Positions 1-10,885 are shown, counted from the stretch's first letter. The stretch is 64,000 nucleotides of DNA from Tetrastigma voinierianum (GCA_016808115.1 JAEQBH010004127.1:124001-188000), one strand, 5' to 3'. Translations and numbers: made by a program. The notes: generated by a model not told the origin, from the sequence alone.

Positions 1-187
1 ATTTTGATCCGCGCCTGAATCAAAGTGATTAGGTTTAAAGGATCATTCATTTCAAATCTTACAAATCAATTGCACGATGCATTGATGCAAGAAAGTGATC
101 ACGTGTTTTATTTGCAAATACTCGGCCGCAGATTGATGTCCACTGAAGGACAAGCCGACAAATGAATCTGCTTTAAGCGTGGGAGAC

Positions 188-1935
188 CTTTTGGCTCAAA
201 AAGATCTGACTCTACTAAGGAGAACACAAAGAAAACAATGCTAATATAGAGCATAATAGCATGCTATGGGACCCAGAGGTCCTGACGAAAGAAGTAGCCC
301 CGAAGAGGCAATTTACCTAAAATTGTGAAATTTCAATAAGTTATGTGCACAAAGGAGATAAATGGGATCGAAACAATATTGTGATTAACGATAAATGTGG
401 AAGAATGTCGAAATATAAATGATTTTCCAATATGGAAAGAAGCTATGCAGGCAGAATTAAACTCGTTAATGAAATGAGAAGTTTTTGGACCTGTAATCCA
501 AAAACCTAAAGGTATAAAGCATGTTGGAATTTTTAAATGGGTATTTAATACGAGCGAAATGAATAATAGGATCATGAGATATAAAAGCGCGATTAGTAGC
601 ACAGGGTTCTCGCGAGCTTTGGTATTGACTACGAGGAAACATATTCGCCTGTGATGGACGCAATCACTTTCCTTTTTTTTAATAAGCTTGGCAATCTCTA
701 AAGGACTGGATATGCGTCTCATGGATGTCATCACAAATCTATATGGATCCATCGATAATGACATATATATAAAAATCCCTGAAGGATTCACATTACCTGA
801 AGTGGTAAATCTGAAAACCTCGTAGTATGTACTCGATCAAATTACAAATATCTACATATGGATTAAATCGTCGGACCATGTGATGTCATATGCATGAGTG
901 TTTATTAAGAAGGGTATGCTAACAACCCTATATGCCCATGCATTTTTATTAAGAAATCAAAAACTGGATTTGCAATTATTGTCGTATATGTTGATGATCT
1001 AAACCTTATTGGGACTTCTGAAGAGCTCACAAGAATGGAAAATTACTTAAAAAGGGAATTTGAGATAAAGCACTTCCCCACTGGCTTACAGATAAAGCAC
1101 TTCCCTACTGGCATTTTGGTTCACCATTCAGCCTATATTAAGAAAATTTTAAAAAGCTTTTATATGAATGAAGCTCACCCTTTGACTTCTCTAATGGTTG
1201 TTCGTTCACTTGATGTGAAAAAGGACCCATTTCGTCCTTGTGAAAAGGGTGAAGAACTACTTGGTCCTAAAGTACCATATCTTAGTGCTATTGGTGCCCT
1301 TATGTATCTTGCTACTTGTACGCTAGATATTGCTCTGATGTCTGATAGCGAATATAGTTCTGCTTGACTGAGGCATTGGAATGGTATCGAGCACATATTC
1401 ACGATATCTTAAAGGAACTTATCGATATGGGGCTCTTCTATTCAAAGAATGAAAGCGACAAGCACTTAGATATGTAGATGCATGGTATCTTTGGACTAAC
1501 ATGGCTTCGATCAAGCCCAGTGCATTATTTAGCTATAATGGTGCTGTATCTCATGATACCTTCAACGAAACAATGATAGCCACATCATCAAATCATTCGA
1601 GAGATCTTGGCCTTGCATGAAATAAGCGAAGTGAATGTATATGATTAAGATGGAGTGATCCAACATATTCGGGAATCCATGTGGCCTCCCTTTTCCAAAG
1701 ACAATCCTATGACATTATTTGAAGACAACGCTACATGCATTGCCGCGAATAAGGCGGATACATGAAAGGCGGCCAAGCATATCTCTCCAAAAGTTCTTGC
1801 ACACTCATGAGCTCCCGAAGAATGGTGGGGTGACGTTCATAATCGCCTTCAGTGATAATCTAAGCGAACGCTATTCACGGTATTACCATCTTTAACGTTA
1901 AAAAAACTTCGGATATAAAATTGGAATGCGCTAAC
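188..1935 (+). pseudogene. copia pol remnant: RT and RNase H
   Basis: Translated pieces in shifting frames match the copia RT order. There is a W-K-E-A-M-Q-A-E-L-N-S block near 425-480, a Y-K-S/A-R-like block near 575-625, L-D-M-R-L-M-D-V near 705-735 and I-P-E-G-F near 773-790. The YVDD catalytic signature is at about 987-1000 (VVYVDDLNLIG). After a small duplicated segment (IKHFPTG twice, 1066-1116) comes the region between RT and RNase H, with Y-I-K-K-I-L and Y-L-S-A-I-G-A-L-M-Y-L-A. RNase H pieces run to about 1890 (YADAWY near 1468; EDNATCIAANKA near 1720-1760). The longest open stretch is 110 codons at 1035-1367. Many stops and frameshifts show it is non-functional. Confidence 0.85.
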
Positions 1936-2165
1936 GAGGATGTTGACATGAGGGAAGTCAGCTATGACACAATGTTAGTCGCGATGTACTCTTTTTCCGC
2001 CCGTCCGGATTTTTTCCACGGTTTTTCGGAACCAAAGGTTTTAATGAAGAGCGATACTAACATCTGAGAATGTTGTAATCTTTTAATACGCTAGGTTTTT
2101 CCCGGTAGGTTTTACTAGCAAGGTTTTAATGAGCGCATTTGTAAGGGTGGTAATTCAATGGGAAG

Positions 2166-2599
2166 TGTTGTTATAAACGAAAGGTTTTTGAAATGAATGA
2201 TGCCACCGGATTCGACATCACACAATGTGGATTCCGGATTTAGTGTTTTGCAATAAATGGATTCATCTTGAATTCTGTATACATAAATCATCATTAATAC
2301 TGTAATTAATACCCTCATTAATTCATACATTAATGAGGATATTGGAAGGTCACTTTGGGAGCCTATAAATAAGGCCTTCCCACCGTATGTATGATTGTCA
2401 CGGAAAAACAAAGTTATCTTTCTCCCGCGCCTTCTATTGCTCTCTCTGACACTATTCCCATCTCTCGAGAAATTCTCTTATTTTCTCGTACAAAAGAGAG
2501 ATTATCTCCTTTGGATCATCACAGCAGCATTTTCAAAATCACCTTCTTTTTGTTCCTTTTTGTTTTTGATGATATATTTTTTTTAAATCCAATACAACA
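2166..2599 (+). repeat. copia A 3' LTR
   Basis: The segment starts TGTTGTTATAAAC directly after a short purine run (AATGGGAAG, 2157-2165) that would be the polypurine tract, and ends near TACAACA at 2593-2599. It contains a TATA box at about 2362-2372, where a copia LTR promoter is expected. About 434 bp is normal for a copia LTR. The upstream 1935-2165 stretch has repeated GGTTTT...AAGGTTTTAATGA blocks, typical of the spacer before the polypurine tract in this kind of element. The ends are inferred, because the 5' LTR is outside the window. Confidence 0.6.
2362..2372 (+). promoter_or_regulatory. TATA box of copia A LTR
   Basis: CCTATAAATAA sits about 195 bp into the LTR, followed by a pyrimidine-rich stretch that would be the transcribed R/U5 part. 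Position and sequence suit an LTR promoter. Whether it is active cannot be seen. Confidence 0.5.
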
Positions 2600-3179
2600 T
2601 GTATGGTGTAACAAAATGTCTATATTAAAAATCTTGACTTTTTCTCCATTAGTGGATATTATTTTGGTCAAAAGACTCACATATGAAATGGAATTATTTG
2701 GTTCACAAAATTAATATTTTTAGTCAAAATTTTTATTTATTTTTATGTTATATTAGTACATATTTTATCAAATATTTTTGTGTAGGATTTATAAATTTAC
2801 ATTTATTACAAACTTGATTGTCAAAAGATTAACATTAAGTTACACTTTTCATCATATCCATAATTTGCATTCACTTATATTATGTTAAAAGATTTTGTAG
2901 GAAACTTTTCTCAACATTTGAAACTGAATTTAAATTAATCATGAATATCACAAACATCTTCTTGAGTTTCTTACCCTCAAAGCACAAATTTTTTTATTAT
3001 TTTTATAAATTATCAAATTAACATGGAAATTCTCGGAGGAGAGATAATGTTTATGTAATTTGTAAAAAAAAAAAGTACTTCGGATTCGTCAATAGAATGA
3101 GTCATTGAAGTATGCTTGTCCTAAGTTGTCTGTTTTCTAATCGGAAATGCACGAATTGTACAAGTAATAAAATGATTTT
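2600..3179. other. AT-rich intergenic stretch, no gene seen
   Basis: About 580 bp of AT-rich DNA with poly-A/T runs and stops in all frames. I see no coding region, no clear repeat unit and no recognisable element end. Confidence 0.6.
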
Positions 3180-4870
3180 CAATTACGAACCAAGATTGTT
3201 CTCACGAGGAAGGTGTGGTTTTAATGCGGATTGAGTACCTCAACTACTAAAGTTGTTCACTATTTGAGTGACTCAATGGGTTGAAGAGAAGTTGTAAACT
3301 AATAAAAACAAAACTACAACTAAACAAAGAATGATTTGTGAAAATTGGATTGAATTGAATAAAACCGAGAGAAAACTATTTATAGAGGAACTATGGTTGG
3401 TTATCGTCATTGATGTCTAATGATTCATCTAGATAAGGCTCAGATTGAATGAATTGTAACTTGAATTGGTCTAAGGATACGGTACAAGGATTTCACTTTC
3501 GTGTTCTCCCTTGTATTTTCTCGTACTATCCACTATTCTGAGAATTTTGTCCTTCCCAGGTCGATAGATGATACTTTTGAGAGCATTTTCCTTGGGAGCT
3601 TTATTGGTCTGATACGTCGTGCGATAAATTTACTTGAATTTACTTCGATTGAATTCGACTCATTACGTCCATGTAGTCCTCGCGCACATTTGGTGTGCAC
3701 TCCTCATTGAAATCCACATTTAGTACTAGGCATTTCAAATTCCCTAAACTTCTTTAACAAGGTTAATTCGAATCCTCGATTAATTGACTCACACCTTAAG
3801 AGATTTGGAACCAGATTTTAGGAGAAGCAATCTGGCGTCACGGGGATACCCTAGTAAAAGGATCGAAGATCAGATTCTAAACATGTATCCAATTAGCAGA
3901 AACCTTAGTATTCAAGTATTAATACCAGAAATACTAAATCAAGCATAAAACATCGACCAAACCAAATATTAGAGAATAAACACGAATCTTGTAATCGACC
4001 CTATAGAATGTTTGCTTTAACATTTGACTATCAAAACCCACAAATTCATGTTATTAAGACAAACATAAAGCGTAAAATGAAGAAAGATAAGGGATAGAAA
4101 TAAAAAACAAAGTTTAAGTATGATATTGAATCCCAAGCTCAGTGAAATATGCCTCCATGAGGTCAGTGCTGATAATCTTCAAGTATAGACTAGATACTCA
4201 GTAAGACCTAAATCTAAGAAATCTAAAGAAAACCTAACCTAGAAATGGAACAAAGCTTGAGGAGGGAAAACCCTAGGAGAGAGCCTCATTCTCTAAGATT
4301 TGGAACCATAAACAAGTGTGAAAAACATCCTTAGTAAATGAAAATGGAAAGAAATGCGGTCCCAACGTCACATGCAGTCAAGCAACTATCAATGGCTTGC
4401 AAATTCGAGGACCTCCAGAAGTGGAATTCACAGTTGTTGGCATAAGGACCTATGGTCGCGACCTTGTTGCATGCTGGCTCAGGATAGGGTCTACGGTAGC
4501 AACCTAGGTCACAACCTCACAGAGAAGTTGGTTGCACAGGTAGCCTTCCTCTTTTTCTCTACGGTCGTGACCTTGGTCATTTGAGGTCGTGACTGTCGTC
4601 ATTTGAGGTCGCGACAGTGAATGCCTCACTTCACAACTTGTTCAATTCTCGCTCGAATTGCTTGCTTTTCATCTCATTTTCTTTGTTTATGGAAAATACA
4701 CAATTATAGGGGGTTAGACATGAAAATAACTAAAAGGAGTACTTAATTAACATCAAAATCATGAATTATGCTATATTTTCCTCTACGTAAACACTAACCT
4801 AAAGGCACACTAACATTGTCATTCGATACAAATAAAGCTCCATATAAATAATGGTCATGCAAAGCCGACA
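3180..4870. repeat. LTR-like non-coding repeat with GTCGCGAC motifs
   Basis: The segment begins with a motif about a cut or sealed junction (TTCTCACGAGGAAGG near 3200). It continues through long non-coding sequence and ends in a 250-bp zone (4440-4620) with several copies of GGTCGCGACC or its TG/CA-decayed form GGTCGTGACC. A second, diverged segment of the same layout lies at about 55.3-57.6 kb. Both carry the palindromic GTCGCGAC cluster near the right end. I infer a non-autonomous LTR retrotransposon family or a large LTR. No gag or pol coding is visible, and the ends are not fixed. Confidence 0.4.
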
Positions 4871-5238
4871 AAAGATGAGTTTTGAGAACACAAGGAAGAA
4901 GACCCGGGGGCCTTACCATTAATTTGAGTTCTAAAAGAATTATTTGGGATGTTTTTTAGATTAGATTGTATAGCTTTCATGCCAAGTTGTTTACTTTCCT
5001 TTTGTTTTTATTTACTTTCCTCAGTTTATTTTTATTTAGGTTTGTTTCCTTTTCTAGTTTTAGGTGTGATTTAGGTTAAAGATTATACTAGATATTTTAT
5101 TTCTATCTCCTTTCTAGTAGCCTGTAAAATGTAATAATATAGAAGAATATGAATTAAAAATTGTGAAAGTCTTCTCCTTTTTGGTTATCCAAAAAACGTT
5201 TGAACTTATCGGATTTTTCCATAGCATTCATCATATCT
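4871..5238. other. Non-coding spacer
   Basis: T-rich sequence around 4980-5150, with nothing recognisable as a gene. The TTTCTAGTTTTAGG and TGTAAAATGTAATAA stretches look like an element's 3' untranslated end, but no matching partner copy was found in the window. Confidence 0.4.
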
Positions 5239-5538
5239 ACTTATCAATCAATAATTCAATAGTTGATTGTAGCGTCTTCATTCTATCGACTTATCAATCA
5301 ACTCTTCAATAGTTTATTGTGGTGTCTTCACTATCTCAACTTATCAATCAATCTTTCCATAGTTGATTATGACGTCTCCATCTCATTGACTTATCAATCA
5401 ACCATTTCAAAGTTGATTTTGGTGTCTTCATCTCATGTACTTATCAATCAACCCTTTCATAGTTTATTGTGACATCTTCATCTTATTGACTTATCAATCA
5501 ATTATTCCATAATTGATTGTGACGTCTTCACTTTTCCC
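5239..5538. repeat. 50-bp tandem repeat, 6 copies
   Basis: The phrase ACTTATCAATCAA recurs at 5239, 5289, 5339, 5389, 5439 and 5489, an exact 50-bp spacing each time. Each unit continues with TTCAATAGTTGATTG and then a G(A/T)(C/T)(G/A)TCTTCA block. Within a unit, TCAATCAA and TTGATT(G) are inverted, so each unit could form a small stem. Units differ by a few substitutions and no net indels. This is a minisatellite immediately left of the pararetrovirus. Its role is unknown. Confidence 0.9.
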
Positions 5539-5739
5539 CTTCAAAGTTGATCGTAGAACGATTCGAGAGAGTTTCTTGTTACAAGTCGCGTCAGTCTGAA
5601 ACGATCTTGCATCATTAATATCATAATACATTGGCATAAAGTACTCAAAACGCCAAAATAACGTATTAAAAAGAAAGTGATTACCTCGAGTATTCAAAAT
5701 CCAATGTAATTTTGGTGCAATATTTTCCATAAGATTCAA
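5494..5739 (-). CDS. Short ORF downstream of the inverted viral leader (uncertain)
   Basis: An 81-codon ORF on the minus strand begins just after the left pararetroviral promoter/leader arm, which also reads on the minus strand. In caulimovirids the first ORF follows the long leader, so this could be the start of a viral polyprotein. I recognise no domain in it. It also overlaps the last unit of the 50-bp tandem repeat, which argues that its 3' part is not viral coding. It may be a chance ORF. Confidence 0.2.
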   Translation of the reverse strand: MNLMENIAPKLHWILNTRGNHFLFNTLFWRFEYFMPMYYDINDARSFQTDATCNKKLSRIVLRSTLKGKSEDVTINYGIID

Positions 5740-5769
5740 TCTCCTACAGGAATGAAAGTATTCTTCACT

Positions 5770-6780
5770 AAATTGAATGAAATGTTCCCTTAATGCTTGG
5801 AATTAGTCCTAAACAGTCAATTTAGACAAATAGACATTATAGCAAAATATCAAAGATACGGGCGACCATGATCATACATATAAGGAAAGTTCATTAATAA
5901 AAAGGAAAATATATGGTACTTGGCTTTGTTCTGAGATTCTTCTTTACCGATTCATAGGCTTGTAGAGATTATTGGTTTCCAGCCTATATACCTTAGTTAA
6001 AATATAATATAAAATAAAATATTTTTGGGGCCATAAGATTTCAGGAGAAACCCCTTTCGGGATGTCCCCTAAGGTTTAAAACAAATTAAGATTTAAACAT
6101 ATATATGAAAGGAGATAGAAACATTAAACATATTTCATTGAGAAGAAATACACCTTTATACAAGAGGAAGAAAGCTTGAGTTGAAAGTTTTTTTGAAAGC
6201 TTATGCTGAAAGCTTTGGGATATATTACAAAGAGAGTGAATAGAGAGGGAGAGAGAGCTTCGAGGTGAGAGAGGTTGGATATGGGTAGAGGGCTGAGAGA
6301 TTGCTTTCACACATAGATAAGTCCTCTATATATAGAGGAAAGAACGAAAAACCAGGGATAGAAGGATAAGGGTAAAGGATAAGGATAAGATCAAAGAAAT
6401 CTTATTCCGGGTGCTCATTAGGCCCCATCGTCAAATCAAAATTTTCAAACTTTATCCTTTTACAGAGGATATGGACAAGGAAAATTTGGATATGATGGGT
6501 TTTCTGATAAGATTACGACACATGGTCACATTTGTCCCTACTAAGGGAATCTTATCAGAAAAGTAATATAAAAAGAGAAAAAACACATTATCCTCTTAAG
6601 GGAGATCTTATCGGAAAAGTAATATAAAGAAAAAAAGCATCATCACGAGTCGTTCCATGTTTCTTTCATATTTGTGTCTTTGTGGAAATTAACCTTCTTT
6701 TTCTTCTTTTCTTCTTTATCTTTGTCAAATCTGTTTTTACTGCACTCATGTCTTCACCATGTAGTCTGTCTATATAAGAC
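5770..6780 (-). repeat. Left inverted arm: viral promoter and leader
   Basis: Read on the minus strand, this arm has a block rich in AAGAAGAAAAG, then a TATA box (6323-6338), then AAGCTTTCAGCATAAGCTT. These are followed by a long leader with the phrase GGGGACATCCCGAAAGGGG near 6055-6070 and the block ending in GTTTAGGAC near 5807. Each block is found in the same order in the right arm (9885-10885) on the plus strand. The arms are about 1 kb, imperfect, and separated by about 3.1 kb. Layout suggests the pregenomic RNA promoter and 5' leader of the virus. Confidence 0.8.
6323..6338 (-). promoter_or_regulatory. Palindromic TATA box of the viral promoter (left arm)
   Basis: CCTCTATATATAGAGG is a perfect 16-bp palindrome at the place where the pregenomic RNA promoter should be. 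Its counterpart in the right arm, near 10268-10282 (GCCATGTATGGGG), has lost the TATA core. A TATATATA box with flanking CCTC/GAGG is usual in caulimovirid promoters. Confidence 0.6.
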
Positions 6781-6971
6781 TGAGTAACAGATGAAGTAAT
6801 ATAAAAAAAATTTATAACCTTAGCGAGAAAAACTTATGATAACCTGACCGTAGATGAAAGTCTTAATAGATATCTGAATCCCTTAAGTACTATAGCTAAA
6901 AATATCGCTATGACAATTTGCTACTCTAGCCCGAGCCTCCCTTACCATTAAAAGAAACCTGGATAAAACCT

Positions 6972-7316
6972 TTGAATCTTAGACACCAAGTCATTTTAGG
7001 ACTATCATTTCTATTAAAAGACAATGGACAAATAACTTTTAACAAAGATTTTTTTACCTTATCAAGACATTGTATGAATAGTCCATTACAAAAGAAATTA
7101 GGGATTATAAGTCCAGAAGAATTAGATAAACAAATGGAACATTCTAAAAACCAAGCCATTAGTAAAAAAGATTGTGAGTGCGATCAAGAAGGACAATGCA
7201 ACCACACAAATATAATACAAGAAGAATTTGAAGAAGAAGAATATGAAGACATATATTTAACAAAATTAGTTCATATTAATAATAGTATAAACTACTTTAT
7301 GATAAATATAAAATAA
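6972..7316 (+). pseudogene. EPRV protease-side fragment
   Basis: A 114-codon open stretch precedes the RT. It contains HQVILGLSFL near its start. Caulimovirid aspartic proteases have a hydrophobic ILG.PFL block shortly after the catalytic D-S/T-G, which fits this position. The catalytic triplet itself is not seen, because sequence to the left switches to the inverted arm. The tail is acidic (EEFEEEEYED) and contains a CECDQEGQCNH cluster. Assigned by position and the ILG-type block only. Confidence 0.45.
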
Positions 7317-7339
7317 GAACAAATACAAAGCTTAATTGA

Positions 7340-7960
7340 TAGGCTAGAAAACTAAATTATAGAGAAAATGTTTTAAAATATCAGGAAAAAGATAAAGTAG
7401 AATGTATATTAAAAATAAAACTCCAAATATTAAAATAAAATTAAGGCAGATAGAAGCAAACTCAAAATGATAGAGAAGATTATAAGACACATATTAATGA
7501 TTTATTAAAACTGAATGTAATAAGAAGATCAGATTCATCTCATAGATTAGCAGCCTTAGTAAATAAACATAGTGAACAAAAAATAGGAAAAAATAGGATG
7601 GTAATTAACTACAAAAGGTTAAACGATAATACAAAAGATGATGGATATGATATACCAACAAAAGAATATTTATTAGGAAAATTAAAAGATTGTATTATAT
7701 TTAGCAAATTTGATCAGAATCGTGATTTTGGCAAGTTAAGATGCACCCAGACAGTATACCTTGGAAAAATTTTTCTTGTCCAGAAGGGCATTTTGAATGG
7801 CTTGTAATGCCATTTGGTTTAAAAAATGCACCATCAATATTCCAAAGAAAGATGGATAATATCTTTTAGAGATAATGATTCATTTGTAGCTAGCCATATA
7901 GATGATATACTGCTTTTAGCAAGAATAAGAAAAACATATAGGACAATCTCCAAATAGTAT
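7340..7960 (+). pseudogene. EPRV reverse transcriptase remnant
   Basis: Pieces in several frames follow the caulimovirid RT order: V-I-R-R-S-D-S-S-H near 7515-7545, the N-R-M-V-I-N-Y-K-R-L-N-D block at 7592-7630, S-K-F-D near 7700, P-E-G-H-F-E-W near 7780 and M-P-F-G-L-K-N-A-P near 7810-7835. The catalytic site is at about 7893-7915, as H-I-D-D-I-L rather than the usual Y-I-D-D. The stretch between F-D and the M-H-P block is damaged and shifted. The RT is smaller and broken, and cannot be functional. Confidence 0.8.
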
Positions 7961-8277
7961 TAAAAGGTTTGAAGAACATAGTATTATAATTAGCAAAAAT
8001 TAAAATGCAAACTATTTCAACTTAATTCATAGAATATATTTAGGGTAATAATAGGAAATGGTAAAATCTTATTACAACTACATGCTTTAGAAAATCCTAA
8101 CCTTCCCAATAAAATAGAAGAAACCAAATAATTACAAAAAATTTCTAGGATTATTAAACTATGCTGCACCTTCATAAAAATCTAAGAACCTCTATTTAGT
8201 AAAGTAGGCTAAGGACATAAATATTTTAATCAGAAGACATCAAGCTAGTAAAACTCTCAAAGACCTAGGTTACAAAA

Positions 8278-8712
8278 TTACACCACTAGAACTACCATTA
8301 ATAAATGATTACTTAATAATTGAAACAGATGGGTGTAGCTTAGGATGGGGGCAGTATTATTAGCAAAACCCCATAAATATTCAACTAAAAATACAGAAAA
8401 AATTTGCAAATATAGTAGTGGAAAACACAAAGAAAAGGGTAATATAAGTAGCATAGATGCAGAAGTATTAGCCATAACATACGCTATAGATAACTTTATA
8501 ATATTAATAATTTCCAAGAAAGAAATTTTGATCAGAACAAATTGTGAAGCAAAATTAAAGTTTTATAAACTAAAAAATGAAAAAAGATTTTACCAAAGGA
8601 GATGGTTAAATTTTACAAAAAGAATAATTAATACAGGCGTAAAAATAGAAATAGAACATATTAAAGGAAAAGATAATAGTGTAGCAGATTCATTAAGCAT
8701 ACTGATAAATTA
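8278..8712 (+). pseudogene. EPRV RNase H remnant
   Basis: E-T-D-G-C-S (8321-8338) supplies the first catalytic aspartate and S-I-D-A-E-V (8451-8470) the glutamate. R-T-N-C-E-A (8533-8550) stands where R-T-D-C would carry the second aspartate, so that residue is Asn here. K-D-N-S-V-A-D-S-L-S (8671-8700) supplies the last aspartate. The domain is open from 8345 to 8712. A one-base frame change separates the first aspartate from the rest. Order and spacing agree with viral RNase H that follows RT in caulimovirids. Confidence 0.75.
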
Positions 8713-9884
8713 ATTTTATGTCACAGATGAACAAGTAGTTAACTGGGATCGTTCCAAATTATTCCAGTAAAGATCAAGAAAAGGTATTGACTTTCGGAAA
8801 GAATTCTCTTAAGGTATACCCTAGAAGTAATGTCACTTTCAACTTGTTACCTCATATAGAATTAGATAAAGAACAAAAATGTATTATAGACAATCTTTGA
8901 TTAGTTTACAGATTTTTAACAAACTGCATCTTTAAATGGAAAATACTTTCATTAGTTGTTTTGAATTGTTTTTATCGAATATTTTCACAAAAGAACAGCG
9001 ACAGTAATGTCAATTTTTAGTTTTTATGTTTATCTATCAAGGTCAAAACAGACATTTTAAAACATGGGAATAAGTCCTCCCTTATATTTCAAATCACCCG
9101 AACCATTTTTCAAAGGATTTTACTATAATCTTGAAAAACTTTGACGATGTATAAAACCCGATTAAGGAAGTAATTATTTTGATAGCCCATTGGACGGTTA
9201 AACAATTTTAAATCATCACTTAGCCAACCTTACCTAAAACCAATAGAACCATGCAATAGTCAGACAAAAACTTTAGACTTAACACATGACTTTCCTCCCC
9301 TTTTCCCTCAACTTGAAAATCAAGATCATTTACTTAGGGAAGAATTAGAAATTCTAAGGAGAAAATACAATAGATCTGAACAAGATTATTTAGTCATGAA
9401 AAATTATATGAAGATAAGATAGAAAATGAAATAGACAAAAAATTTAAAAACACAACTTTTGAAAGAAAGAAATTCAAAATAGAACATATGAATAATTTCG
9501 AACACATGAATAAATTTTCAACTTTAGAAAATCATCTTGATATTGGGTCTGATTTCAAGGTAGAACCTAGCCCCTTGGGCCAGTTTAAAGATTTATTGGA
9601 GTCTAGTTCATTGGGCCAAATTAAGGAACCTAGTCCAGTTCAAACGGTAGCTAGTAAAGACACCCCAAATTCGTTTATGGGTGAGGCTTTCCCCAAAAAA
9701 GCTTTGTTAGTCGATTAACACAGTGACAATTGTTTGGAATCCTGCCAAAAAGATCTGTACAAAGAAGTAGAGTTAGAAAGCTCAAGATCCATTGAAGGCC
9801 CAAGTAAAGAAGATAAAGATGTCTGATCAAAGAAATATGATTCTTGGTAAGATTTGATAAAAGCATGATGACAAAGTTACCTGA
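8713..9884 (+). other. EPRV region between RNase H and the promoter
   Basis: AT-rich, mostly closed reading frames. A 76-codon open stretch at 9488-9718 has E-P-S-P-L-G-Q and S-S-L-G-Q-I-K-E-P-S-P repeats and a preceding lysine/glutamate-rich part (9340-9480). This could be the remains of an ORF located 3' of pol in the viral genome, but I recognise no domain. Confidence 0.4.
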
Positions 9885-10885
9885 CATGGGTGGAAAGGCA
9901 GATGAAAAAGAAGAAAAAGATAAGATTTGACATGGTGGAGAATAAAAGAAGAAAGAAGAAGAATTTGACAAAAGGACATAAACTAGGCGTGAAAGAAAGT
10001 GGCTTGACTCAGGATGATGGTTTTTTTCGATTTTAAGATCGTTTTTTGATGGGATTCCACTTGACAAGGGACCCGAATCTGCATTTGTCGAAGTGTGTCG
10101 TAATCTTTAGCTCAATCATGTCAAAATCTCCATAACACATTATATCTTCTGTAAAAGGACTAAGTTTGAAGAATTTGACGATGGGGGCTCGATGACACCG
10201 AATCGGGACACTTGCGATTTTATCATATCCTTTTACATCCTTCTATCCTTGGTTTTTCTTTCTTTGCGCCATGTATGGGGCTTTCATCATGTGACTGAGA
10301 AAGATATATCTACCCGACACGATCTCTCGGTGACCTGTCTCAGGTGCCTCCCGAGCTCTTTCTACCCCTGACTCTTTAACTTTGTGATATATCCAAAGCT
10401 TTCAGCATAAGCTTCCCACAGAAACTTTCAGCTCAAGCTTTTTTCCTCCTGTATAAAGGTGTGTATTATTCAAATGAAACTTGTTTAATATTTCTCTCTT
10501 CTCTGATTTATTTATATGTTTAATTTTTAGTTGTTTTAAATTTTAGGGGACATCCCGAAAGGGGTTTCTCCCAAAATCTTATGGCCTTTAAAAAAAAATT
10601 TTATTTTATATTTTAACCATGGTATATAGGCTAAAACCATTCGAGAGTAATCCACGCAAGTCAGTTACTGTTTAGCCGTAACTTTTGGTATAACAAAGGC
10701 GTACATTTTTACAATTTATTGTTAAAGATATTTTTAACATGATTAATAAACTTTTCGCTTTACATGTATGATCGTAATTAGCGCGTGCTGTTTGATATTT
10801 TTCTATTATGTCCATTTGTCTAAAGTGACTGTTTAGGACTTCTTTTTAACATTAAGGGGATTTATGATTATACTCACAGGATGTT
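9885..10885 (+). repeat. Right inverted arm: viral promoter and leader
   Basis: Plus-strand copy of the left arm, with the same block order: AAGAAGAAAAAG (9907-9990), GTGTCGTAATCTT near 10097, CTTCTGTAAAAGGA near 10147, CCTTCTATCC near 10240, AAGCTTTCAGCATAAGCTT near 10395, CATCCCGAAAGGGG near 10552 and GTTTAGGACT near 10831. The TATA region is decayed here. Here the arm follows the pol segment in the natural viral order (pol, then promoter and leader). Confidence 0.8.

Larger units (their letters stand above)
1..2599 (+). mobile_element. Ty1/copia retrotransposon A, 3' part
   Basis: The 3' portion of a copia element runs off the left edge of the window. It holds, in order, the integrase-RT linker with a basic RGRPFGSK motif (near 188-215), reverse transcriptase, RNase H, a spacer and a 3' LTR. 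The domain order (RT after the linker, RNase H last) is that of copia elements. The reading frame is broken many times, so the copy is dead. A second copy of the same family lies at about 47.9-54.9 kb, where the RT and RNase H segments can be aligned by eye. The 5' LTR, gag and integrase core would lie left of the window. Confidence 0.85.
5770..10885 (+). mobile_element. Endogenous pararetrovirus (Caulimoviridae), inverted arrangement
   Basis: A protease-RT-RNase H remnant of caulimovirid type (6972-8712, plus strand) is followed by about 1.1 kb of further viral-like sequence and then a promoter/leader segment. The promoter/leader segment occurs again, reverse-complemented, on the left (5770-6780 against 9885-10885). 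No integrase and no LTRs are seen, as expected for an endogenous pararetrovirus inserted by illegitimate recombination. Two fragments of the same genome appear to have been joined in opposite orientation. All coding is broken. I cannot settle the genus; a florendovirus- or petuvirus-like virus is plausible from the RT and RNase H wording. Confidence 0.8.

Noticed and set aside
5239..5538. CRISPR-like array from regularly spaced repeats
   Set aside because: Units are contiguous tandem repeats without unique spacers, in a plant nuclear context.
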